In this document: positions 1 to 7,162 of the stretch, one piece after another
How the letters are laid out: every line of letters starts with the position of its first letter
Position numbering within the stretch: the stretch's first letter is position 1
From: an uncultured Acetatifactor sp.
GTDB taxonomy: Bacteria > Bacillota > Clostridia > Lachnospirales > Lachnospiraceae
Length of the DNA stretch: 64,000 bases
Direction of reading: 5' to 3'
Assembly: GCA_910586515.1 (NCBI GenBank)
Contig: CAJUGL010000002.1
Coordinates: 60,550-124,549 of the forward strand
Translations under genes and position numbers: made by a program
Notes under the pieces: model-generated
Databases searched by the model: none
What the model saw: the letters and a program-made list of their open reading frames with translations, nothing else
What the model was told of the DNA's origin: nothing

Positions 1-1960
1 TGCCCAACTCCATCCGCATGGGGATATTCTGCAGGTTCGGCTCCGTGGAGCTGATGCGCCCGGTAGCCGTAATAGTCTGGTTGAAATTCGTGTGAATCCG
101 CTGATCTTCCTCAATATAGACGGCCAGCCCGTCTGCATAAGTGGACTTCAGCTTTGTCAGCTGCCTGTACTCCAGAATATCCTTTACCACAGGAGCTTCC
201 TCCGAAAGCTTTTCCAGCACATCCGCCGCCGTGGAATAGCCTGTTTTGGTCTTCTTTCCCCCCGGCAGCTTCATGGTTTCAAACAGCACCTCCCCCAGCT
301 GTTTGGGCGAGTTGATGTTAAAATTCACCCCTGCCTGAGCATGGATGGAAGCCTCCAGCTCCTCGATTCTGGTCACAAGCGCATCCCCGTAGGCCTTCAG
401 TTCCTCCCTGCGTACTTCCACACCCTCCCGCTCCATATCATACAACACCAGAGACAGAGGCATCTCCATCTCAGCCATGAGCCTGTCCATACCGCTCTTT
501 TGAAGCTTATCCTCCAGCACATCCGCCGCCTCGGCAGAGACATAGGCGCCGTAACAGCAATATTCCGCGAGCTTGTCCGGCATGGACGCTGCGGCTTCCG
601 CTGCCTTCAGCTTTCCGAACCGCTCTCCCCATCCCGGAATCTGCAGGCCCAGATGCTCAGACGCGATTGACTCCAGATCGTAATCGCTCTTCAGCGGGTT
701 CAGCAGATAGGCCGCTATCAGGATGTCGAAATATCGTTCCGTGGTATCCGTCTCCAGGTAATCATACTGTCTCTTGATATCAAAGGTTCTGATCTTTGCC
801 TGCCCGGAAAGCCTTCTCACTGCCTCTGCAAGGAGAGCGGCGTCCCCCTCTTCGCCTGCCGGATCACCGAAGAGAGAAAGCTGCACATCCTGTCTTGCCG
901 GCAGAACATAGGCAAACGTTCCCTCTGCCGTATGCACAGAGACAGCTGCAAGCGCTCTCGAATCCATCAAAAGATAAAGACCTGCCGATTGTCCCTTTTT
1001 GATTTTTTTCAGTTTCCCCACGAACTCTTTCTGATTGTCCACCCGATGAAAATCCCCGGATACATCTCTGTTCCGTTCCGCGTTTTCCGTGTTAAAGCGC
1101 CCCAGCATATTTTTGAACTCCAGCTTTTTGAAGAGTTCATACGCCCTGTCCGTGTAAAATCCGTCCGCTTTCGCCGTCTCATAATTTATGGAGACATCGC
1201 TGTCTGTCCGGATGGTAACCAGCTCCTTGCTCAGATCTGCCAGTTCTCTGTTTTCCCTCAATGATTCCCGTATGCTTTTCTTTGTTATTTCGTCTATATG
1301 AGCATAGATGTTTTCCAGGGAACCATACTGCAGCATCAGTTCCGTGGCCGTCTTCTGCCCCACCTTGGGCACCCCCGGCACATTATCCGAACTGTCTCCC
1401 ATCAAGGCCTTCAGATCAATAAACTGAAGCGGAGTCACCTGCCAGGCCTCCTCCACATCCTTCGGATAATAGTCCTCAACCTCCGTTTTTCCCATTTTGG
1501 TCTTGGGTATCCGAATCTTGATATGTTCGTCCGCAACCTGGAGCAGGTCCCTGTCCCCGGATACCAGCGTCACTTCCATACCGTCCGTCTGGGCCCTTTT
1601 CGCCAGAGTCCCCAGGATATCGTCCGCCTCCAGGCCGGGCTGCTCCGCGATTGTCACATCCATGGCGTTCAGCACATCCTTAAGCACAGGCACCTGCTGA
1701 CGCAGCTCCTCCGGCATGGGTTTTCTCGTGCCCTTATATTCCGCATACATCAGATGGCGAAAGGTAGGCGCATGTACATCAAAGGCTACGGCCAGAAAAT
1801 CCGGCTTCTCCTCTTCCAGAATTCGAAACATTATATTCAAAAAACCGTACACCGCATTAGTGTGCAGACCCTCCGCATTGGTCAGGTCCGGCACTCCGTA
1901 AAATGCCCTGTTTAAGATGCTGTGTCCGTCTATCAATACAAGCTTTTTGCCTTTCCACAT
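1..1960 (-). CDS. polA: DNA polymerase I, N-terminal part (runs off left edge)
   Basis: Replication and repair polymerase; 653 codons are visible and the C-terminal polymerase core is cut off at base 1. Reading the minus strand from the ATG at 1960 gives a 5'-3' exonuclease domain (about residues 1-290, including LVLIDGHSILNRAF and a DNVPGVPKVGQKTA H3TH region). A 3'-5' exonuclease-like domain follows, then the start of the polymerase domain, with TATGRISSTEPNLQNIP near the cut. In the middle domain the DxE metal-binding motif is not present (LLMDSRALAA at the expected place), so proofreading is probably lost, as in many Firmicutes Pol I enzymes. It lies downstream of the small zinc-finger gene, separated by a palindromic repeat at 2021-2052. 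Confidence 0.95.
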   Translation of the reverse strand, partial: MWKGKKLVLIDGHSILNRAFYGVPDLTNAEGLHTNAVYGFLNIMFRILEEEKPDFLAVAFDVHAPTFRHLMYAEYKGTRKPMPEELRQQVPVLKDVLNAMDVTIAEQPGLEADDILGTLAKRAQTDGMEVTLVSGDRDLLQVADEHIKIRIPKTKMGKTEVEDYYPKDVEEAWQVTPLQFIDLKALMGDSSDNVPGVPKVGQKTATELMLQYGSLENIYAHIDEITKKSIRESLRENRELADLSKELVTIRTDSDVSINYETAKADGFYTDRAYELFKKLEFKNMLGRFNTENAERNRDVSGDFHRVDNQKEFVGKLKKIKKGQSAGLYLLMDSRALAAVSVHTAEGTFAYVLPARQDVQLSLFGDPAGEEGDAALLAEAVRRLSGQAKIRTFDIKRQYDYLETDTTERYFDILIAAYLLNPLKSDYDLESIASEHLGLQIPGWGERFGKLKAAEAAASMPDKLAEYCCYGAYVSAEAADVLEDKLQKSGMDRLMAEMEMPLSLVLYDMEREGVEVRREELKAYGDALVTRIEELEASIHAQAGVNFNINSPKQLGEVLFETMKLPGGKKTKTGYSTAADVLEKLSEEAPVVKDILEYRQLTKLKSTYADGLAVYIEEDQRIHTNFNQTITATGRISSTEPNLQNIPMRMELG

Positions 1961-2020
1961 AATCAATGCCTCACCCAGTCAAGCTCAGACGGCGTATCGG
2001 ACGCCCCTGGCGAAATATTC

Positions 2021-2052
2021 GTAACAGTTCAGCGCCCTGTCTGAACTGTTGC
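2021..2052. mobile_element. Family A mini-palindrome (MITE-like) with 8-bp target duplication
   Basis: 32-bp element with imperfect terminal inverted repeats (GTAACAGTTCAG / CTGAACTGTTGC) around a central CGCCCTGT. It is flanked by the perfect 8-bp direct repeat AAATATTC (2013-2020 and 2053-2060). Near-identical copies lie at 19561-19592 and, inverted, at 29578-29609. It fills most of the gap between polA and the zinc-finger gene. Confidence 0.8.
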
Positions 2053-2075
2053 AAATATTCGTTACGGCTGCCGGC

Positions 2076-2396
2076 TCAGAGTAATATCCAGATAACAATT
2101 CCCGCCAGCAGCCCTGCCGCCACAATCTCCATGGCAATGCCCAGATACAGAAAAGCGCTGTGAAATCGAATGCTTCTGCCTGCTTCTTCCATGCGCTGCG
2201 CAAGCTCCGCCTGAAAATCAAAGGCTCTGCCGTCTTCCAGGCGCTGAACCCCCTCCGTCACCAGGAATTGAATATTTAATTCCTCCCGACAGGCCTCGCA
2301 GCGCCCCACATGCCCGCAGAACCGCCGCAAAGCAGGATAATCCAGCTTCCGCGCAATAAAATCAGGAATCAGCTTCTCGAATTCCTTACAGTCCAT
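2076..2396 (-). CDS. Small membrane protein with zf-HC2 (anti-sigma-like) zinc finger
   Basis: 106-residue protein with a cytoplasmic N-terminal zinc finger (H..CxxC: CGHVGRCEACREELN) and one C-terminal membrane helix (about residues 84-105, ending IVIWILL). This layout is that of zf-HC2 anti-sigma-factor-like proteins, but no sigma factor gene is adjacent, so a regulatory role is only inference. I chose the second of two tandem ATGs (2396) because GGAAGGG sits 6 bases before it; an upstream ATG at 2423 is possible. It lies between metY and polA on the same strand. Confidence 0.7.
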   Translation of the reverse strand: MDCKEFEKLIPDFIARKLDYPALRRFCGHVGRCEACREELNIQFLVTEGVQRLEDGRAFDFQAELAQRMEEAGRSIRFHSAFLYLGIAMEIVAAGLLAGIVIWILL

Positions 2397-2498
2397 CATT
2401 TCCCTTCCGCCCCATATCTTCAAAACACCGCCCTGCCTTCCTCCAAATCCTAAACTCCTGCCCTATTCTTCACCGAAGAACCCTGTACAGGACTTCTC

Positions 2499-3767
2499 TC
2501 AGCCCAAAGCCTGCGCAATATCCGCAATCAGGTCTTCCTTATCCTCAATGCCGCAGCTGATGCGGATCAGTTCTGCAGGCACGCCCGCTTCCCTCAACTG
2601 CTCGTCCGTCATCTGGCGATGGGTGCTGGATGCCGGATTCAGGCAGCAGGTACGGGCATCTGCCACATGGGTCTCTATGGCGGCAAGCTTCAGATTTTTC
2701 ATGAAAATGCCAGCTGCCTCTCTGCCGCCCTTCAGCCCGAAGGATACAACGCCGCAGCTGCCCTCAGGCAGGTACTTCTGCGCCAGCGGATAATACTTAT
2801 CTCCCGGCAGACTGCAATAGTTAACATAGGCCACCTTCGAATGTCCGGAGAGAAATTCGGCAACAGCCAGACCGTTCTCACAGTGACGCTTCATGCGCAC
2901 ATGAAGACTCTCCAGCCCCAGATTCAGAATAAAAGCGTTCTGCGGACTCTGAATAGCGCCGAAATCCCGCATCAGCTGAGCCGTGCACTTTGTGATAAAG
3001 GCACCTTCCCTGCCGAATTTTTCCGCATAGGTGATTCCGTGATAGCTGTCGTCGGGTGTACACAGCCCGGGATATTTGTCTGCATGAGCCATCCAGTCGA
3101 ATCTGCCGCTGTCCACTATGGCCCCGCCCACAGCCGCTCCATGACCATCCATGTATTTTGTGGTGGAGTGTGTGACAATATCCGCTCCCCACTCAAAGGG
3201 ACGGCAGTTGATGGGCGTGGCAAAGGTGTTGTCCACAATCAGAGGCACACCGTGAGCATGGGCGCACTTCGCAAACTTCTCAATATCCAGAACCGTTAAG
3301 GCCGGATTTGCGATGGTTTCTCCGAACATTGCCTTTGTATTGTCCCGAAAAGCCCCGTTCAGTTCTTCTTCAGATGCGTCAGGACTCACAAAAGTGACAT
3401 CGATTCCCATTTTTTTCATGGTCACGGAAATCAGGTTGAAGGTGCCGCCGTATATGGTGCTGGATGCCACAATATGATCTCCGCAGCTGCATATGTTAAA
3501 CAAGGCGTAAAAATTCGCAGCCTGTCCGCTGCTGGTGAGCATGCCTGCCGTCCCGCCTTCAAGCTGGGCAATTTTAGCTGCCACATAGTCATTTGTGGGA
3601 TTCTGCAGCCTGGTATAGAAATAACCGCTTGCCTCCAGGTCAAACAGTCTGCCCATATCCTCGCTGGTGTCATATTTAAAGGTAGTGCTCTGGATGATCG
3701 GGATCTGGCGGGGTTCTCCGTTCCCCGGCGTATAGCCCCCCTGTACACATATGCTGTTGCGTTTCAT
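2499..3767 (-). CDS. metY: O-acetylhomoserine sulfhydrylase (PLP enzyme)
   Basis: 422-residue Cys/Met metabolism PLP-dependent enzyme, expected to make homocysteine (or methionine) from O-acetylhomoserine and sulfide (or methanethiol) in the cytoplasm. Family landmarks are YFYTRLQNPTND, the glycine-rich SSGQAANFYAL, VDNTFATP, and the PLP lysine K204 in STTKYMDGHG. Length and the C-terminal NPASSTHRQM block fit the MetY rather than the shorter MetB/MetC branch. ATG at 3767 follows AGGAGG by 7 bases. It lies downstream of the aldolase gene on the same strand with a 69-base gap; I saw no SAM riboswitch or T-box in front of it. Confidence 0.92.
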   Translation of the reverse strand: MKRNSICVQGGYTPGNGEPRQIPIIQSTTFKYDTSEDMGRLFDLEASGYFYTRLQNPTNDYVAAKIAQLEGGTAGMLTSSGQAANFYALFNICSCGDHIVASSTIYGGTFNLISVTMKKMGIDVTFVSPDASEEELNGAFRDNTKAMFGETIANPALTVLDIEKFAKCAHAHGVPLIVDNTFATPINCRPFEWGADIVTHSTTKYMDGHGAAVGGAIVDSGRFDWMAHADKYPGLCTPDDSYHGITYAEKFGREGAFITKCTAQLMRDFGAIQSPQNAFILNLGLESLHVRMKRHCENGLAVAEFLSGHSKVAYVNYCSLPGDKYYPLAQKYLPEGSCGVVSFGLKGGREAAGIFMKNLKLAAIETHVADARTCCLNPASSTHRQMTDEQLREAGVPAELIRISCGIEDKEDLIADIAQALG

Positions 3768-3836
3768 TAAATCTCCTCCTGTTTCCTCATTCCGCGGCCC
3801 TTTCGCCTGCGTTCTCCGTTCCTGATCCTGTATTTC

Positions 3837-4808
3837 CTAGTCCTGGGCGACGATTTCCCTGTAGAATTCCGCATAATCGCTGCGTCCGTCCCTGGTAAAC
3901 TGAATAGCTGCCCTCGGATGCTGATTCAGCAGCCCTGTCATCAGATACTGCAGATCATATCCCCATACCACGCCTTCGGCTTTCAATGCGCTCATATAGT
4001 CGTCCACAAACTTGATTGCCGGATACACATTGTATTTTGGATTGCGCAGGAATCCCAGCAGAAGCTCCATCGCACAGTTTCCGGCGCCTCTGCCCATGGA
4101 TGCGTAAGTGGCATCCAGCCAGTCTGCCCCGTCGCCCACCGCCTCTATGGTGTTGGCAAAGGCCAGCTGCTGATTATTGTGCGCATGAATGCCCACCTTT
4201 TTCCCGTGTTTTGAGGCGGCTTCCATATACATGTCCACAAACCTGGCGATTTGCTCCGGATACATGGCGCCGAAGCTGTCAACGATATAAAGAACATCCG
4301 CAGGCGTCTGGCCGATAATATCCAATGCCGCTTTCAGCTCGCCCTCCCGGACATTCGATATGGCCATAATGTTGCAGCTGACCTCGTACCCCTTTTTCGC
4401 GGCATCCTCGATCATGTCCACGGCCGCCGGAATGGTATTCACATAGGTTGCCACTCTGATCAAATCCACAGGACTCTCCGCCCTTTCCAGTATATCCGAT
4501 TTCTCGCATCTGCCAACATCCGCCATCACTGCAATCTTCAAATCCGTGGCATTTTCTCCCACTATGCTCCGAATATCCTCATCCCTGCAGAATTTCCACT
4601 TTCCGAATTTTTTCTCATCAAACATTTCCCGCGACGCCTTGTATCCGAATTCCATGTAATCTACCCCTGCCCTCAGATTCGCCAGATACAAAGCCTTCAC
4701 AAATTCGTCCTTAAAGTAAAAATTATTCACCAGCCCGCCGTCCCTGAGGGTGGCATCCACCACTTTTACATCCGGTCTGTATGCAATTAAACTGGAGATT
4801 TCCTTCAT
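3837..4808 (-). CDS. DRE-TIM metallolyase family aldolase
   Basis: 323-residue TIM-barrel protein of the HMG-CoA lyase / 4-hydroxy-2-oxovalerate aldolase / isopropylmalate synthase superfamily. The metal-binding DATLRDGG (about residue 19) and HAHNN motif are both present, plus GRGAGNCAMELLLGFL, typical of the 2-oxo-acid aldolase branch. The C-terminal regulatory or communication domain of IPM synthase and BphI enzymes is absent, so the substrate cannot be assigned. The ATG at 4808 follows AGAGGTGAA. It has its own promoter (4866-4894) and is followed by metY. Confidence 0.8.
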   Translation of the reverse strand: MKEISSLIAYRPDVKVVDATLRDGGLVNNFYFKDEFVKALYLANLRAGVDYMEFGYKASREMFDEKKFGKWKFCRDEDIRSIVGENATDLKIAVMADVGRCEKSDILERAESPVDLIRVATYVNTIPAAVDMIEDAAKKGYEVSCNIMAISNVREGELKAALDIIGQTPADVLYIVDSFGAMYPEQIARFVDMYMEAASKHGKKVGIHAHNNQQLAFANTIEAVGDGADWLDATYASMGRGAGNCAMELLLGFLRNPKYNVYPAIKFVDDYMSALKAEGVVWGYDLQYLMTGLLNQHPRAAIQFTRDGRSDYAEFYREIVAQD

Positions 4809-4865
4809 TACGATTTCACCTCTTCTTCATCTTTATACAGGCTTAATCATTGTGCCATGCCTATG

Positions 4866-4894
4866 ATTTTAGTTGCTTAAAGTGTTAAAGTCAA
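4866..4894 (-). promoter_or_regulatory. Sigma-A promoter of the aldolase gene
   Basis: On the minus strand TTGACT (4889-4894), a 17-base spacer and TAAAAT (4866-4871), about 50 bases before the ATG at 4808. Confidence 0.7.
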
Positions 4895-5024
4895 GCTATT
4901 TTTGCGGAAACCATGTTACTCTTCATTTCCAATACTTAGCGGACCGCTGTTTTCTCATTTTAGTGCATATCCTGCAGGTTGTCAATGACTAACCCGAGTA
5001 TGAAACTTCATCTGTTCACCTTTT

Positions 5025-5073
5025 GTTACTGTTCACTCCGTTCACAGTAACTGATGCACCTGTGAACAGTAAC
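5025..5073. mobile_element. Family B mini-element (49 bp) with perfect 8-bp target duplication
   Basis: Starts GTTACTGTTCAC and ends GTGAACAGTAAC (12-bp perfect terminal inverted repeats), with an internal GTTCACAGTAAC. Flanked by the perfect direct repeat CACCTTTT (5017-5024 and 5074-5081). It matches both ends of the 136-bp copy at 18045-18180 and looks like its internal-deletion derivative. The right duplication runs into the stop codon of the PHP gene (5080-5082). Confidence 0.85.
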
Positions 5074-5079
5074 CACCTT

Positions 5080-6018
5080 TTACCGGCCGGACAAGAAGAT
5101 GGGGTTTGTCCAGGCCTTTCTTCCCTCTTCGTCAATAACCACTGCCCGAATGTACTCATAATCCGTCTCCCCGCAGGCCATGAGATCCATTTCCCCGCAG
5201 GTGAGCAGACCTTCTTCCGCCTTCAATATCCTGGTGGGATGTCTGTCGCACTGCAGCCGTATTCTGGCTGCGGGAGAGCATTTCACCACTGCCTTTCCGT
5301 CCTCCACATAAAAATCATGGATTTCGGGACCGCAGGAGGAATAGAACGCACCGTTTTTCAGCGCCTCAAGAATAGCGGATACCGTATTTTCCGCCCTCAC
5401 CATGACCCATCCCTTCCCGTGCTGATACATGGGATGTCCGTCGTCTGTGGCCACGCCGTAGATCACCTTCCCCTGGCCCAGAAGCTCGTCCCAATAGGCC
5501 GCGTCCGTATCCATCTCATTCTCCAGGGCACAGCCGGTATTCCAGATCTCCATGGCAAAATTCCCCTGCAGATTTTCGAAATAACGGGCCGGAGTTGAAC
5601 TCCACTCCGGATGACAGTATATGGTCAGATTGCCCTTCTCATGAATTTCATCCAGATAAGGCTGAAATTCTTCCTGATTACCCGCCCTGCCTGATTCCAG
5701 ACGCTGATCCTGCTCAAATCCGTTTCCCTTCTCCTTCTCCGGACCGATGCACACCACATGAAAACATCTGAACCCTTTCCCCAGGTCAAATGAAGCATCC
5801 ATCTCCATGCCGGGTATAATGGTGATCGGCACATCCGGCGCGTAATTTTTAAAGTTATATATTCTATGGTCTGTGATCGCCAGAAAATCATAGCCCTGCT
5901 GATGATGATATCTGATCACCTCCTCCGGACTGCCCGCCCCGTCGGAACGGGTTGTATGACAATGAAGCCCTCCCTTCAGCATTTTTTCTTCTCCTGAAAA
6001 TGCCTGCTGCCGTATCAT
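5080..6018 (-). CDS. PHP-domain metal-dependent phosphoesterase
   Basis: 312-residue protein with the polymerase-and-histidinol-phosphatase fold. The N-terminal metal motif GGLHCHTTRSDG leads into ITDHRIYN, ending at later metal-binding residues (YCHPEW, and DDGHP near residue 193). This is the pattern of stand-alone PHP proteins acting on phosphate esters or nucleotides; the substrate is unknown. ATG 6018 is chosen because AAGGAGG lies 8 bases upstream; an in-frame start at 6102 has no ribosome site. The stop codon touches the target duplication of the adjacent MITE, so that hairpin may now form its 3' end. Confidence 0.8.
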   Translation of the reverse strand: MIRQQAFSGEEKMLKGGLHCHTTRSDGAGSPEEVIRYHHQQGYDFLAITDHRIYNFKNYAPDVPITIIPGMEMDASFDLGKGFRCFHVVCIGPEKEKGNGFEQDQRLESGRAGNQEEFQPYLDEIHEKGNLTIYCHPEWSSTPARYFENLQGNFAMEIWNTGCALENEMDTDAAYWDELLGQGKVIYGVATDDGHPMYQHGKGWVMVRAENTVSAILEALKNGAFYSSCGPEIHDFYVEDGKAVVKCSPAARIRLQCDRHPTRILKAEEGLLTCGEMDLMACGETDYEYIRAVVIDEEGRKAWTNPIFLSGR

Positions 6019-6167
6019 AACCTTTTCCTCCTTATCTGTCCGCAGTTGATTGCCGCATCTCAATCTCCATATTACGCTTCTGTTAATTTCTGTCAAGCCC
6101 ATAAGATAAATTCGAAAAAGTCAGGCCATGCTCCGGCCCCGACGATAAAATCCGCGGGCGGCCCCGA

Positions 6168-6196
6168 TTGACTTATCCGGACCATACCTATATAAT
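6168..6196 (+). promoter_or_regulatory. Strong sigma-A promoter, 240 bases ahead of the response regulator
   Basis: TTGACT (6168-6173), 17-base spacer, TATAAT (6191-6196). The leader (from about 6203 to 6442) contains a nested stem (AAGGCCC 6206-6212 with GGGCCTT 6241-6247, enclosing GGC-AAA-GCC). It also holds a possible 25-codon ORF and a direct repeat GTAAGAAAT at 6315-6323 and 6326-6334. The rest of the 6019-6442 gap holds nothing else I recognise. Confidence 0.7.
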
Positions 6197-6251
6197 ACAT
6201 GCAGCAAGGCCCGGCAAAGCCAAAATAAGAGACATACCAAGGGCCTTTACA

Positions 6252-6329
6252 ATGAAAAATAAGATAAAACAGGTCCGCAAGCCTGCGTTCCTGAGAAAGC
6301 TGAAAAGCGAATTCGTAAGAAATATGTAA
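6252..6329 (+). CDS. Possible 25-residue basic leader peptide
   Basis: ATG-to-TAA reading frame in the leader between the promoter at 6168-6196 and the response regulator. The product would be highly basic (9 Lys/Arg in 25, MKNKIKQVRKPAFLRKLKSE...). Its ribosome site is weak (GGGCC, 8 bases before the ATG). It may be chance; it is listed because of its position on a long leader. Confidence 0.25.
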   Translation: MKNKIKQVRKPAFLRKLKSEFVRNM

Positions 6330-6442
6330 GAAATCCCCTGTGAAATTTGTAAAAATTATAAAGTATCCTGAATTCAGCTCAAGGATACAGATACAGTTCG
6401 GCAGAAGGCGGCATTCTTTTCGCCAGACAGCCGGGGAAAGGC

Positions 6443-7162
6443 ATGAAAAACATGGGCGAATGTATATTGGTAGTGGATGACGACAGAGAAATCGTAAAGG
6501 CAATCAGCATACTGCTGGAAAATGAAGGCTATGAAGTGCGGAAAGCCTACGACGGCCTGCAGGCCCTGGACATACTGGCCCAAGAGCCGGTGCGTCTGGT
6601 GCTCATCGACGTGATGATGCCGAAACTGGACGGCCTCTCTGCCGTAATGCGCATCCGTGAAAAGCAGAATATTCCCATTATCGTCCTCAGCGCCAAAAGC
6701 GAGGACTCTGACAAGGTGCTTGGATTGTCCATGGGCGCCGACGATTACGTGGCAAAACCCTACAATCCCCAGGAACTGGCAGCCCGGGTGAAAAGCCAGC
6801 TCCGCAGATACACCAGTCTGGGTGACATTCATGCCGGAAGCAGGGCCTGTGAACTCAAAAACGGCCGCCTCCTCTACAACACAGAGGAAAAAACCCTCTA
6901 CGCAGACGGAGAGCCTGTGAAGCTCACCGCCACGGAAACCAAGATCATGGACCTGTTCATGCGCAACCCCGGCCGGGTATTTCCCGCAGAGGAAATCTAC
7001 CGCAGAGTATGGGGCGAAGAGGCCTATGCATCGGAAAATACCGTGATGGTGCATATCCGGCGCATCCGTGAGAAACTGGAACTGAATCCGAAAGAGCCAG
7101 AATATATAAAGGTGGTGTGGGGCATTGGATACAAAATGGAAAAACAGGAAAAAAGGAATTAG
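6443..7162 (+). CDS. OmpR/PhoB-family response regulator
   Basis: 239 residues: receiver domain (about 1-120) with acidic pocket DDD at 12-14, phospho-acceptor D56 (LVLIDVMMPKLDG) and K105 (DDYVAKPY), then a winged-helix DNA-binding domain ending VVWGIGYKMEK. It is the cytoplasmic partner of the histidine kinase that overlaps its 3' end by 38 bases, a sign of translational coupling. The direct repeat GTAAGAAAT spaced 11 bp (6315-6334) upstream is the geometry these regulators bind, so autoregulation is likely. Target genes are unknown; fucU follows the kinase but has its own promoter. Confidence 0.93.
   Translation: MKNMGECILVVDDDREIVKAISILLENEGYEVRKAYDGLQALDILAQEPVRLVLIDVMMPKLDGLSAVMRIREKQNIPIIVLSAKSEDSDKVLGLSMGADDYVAKPYNPQELAARVKSQLRRYTSLGDIHAGSRACELKNGRLLYNTEEKTLYADGEPVKLTATETKIMDLFMRNPGRVFPAEEIYRRVWGEEAYASENTVMVHIRRIREKLELNPKEPEYIKVVWGIGYKMEKQEKRN

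Noticed and set aside
3768..3836. SAM riboswitch or T-box before metY
   Set aside because: The gap is only 69 bases with no matching structure.
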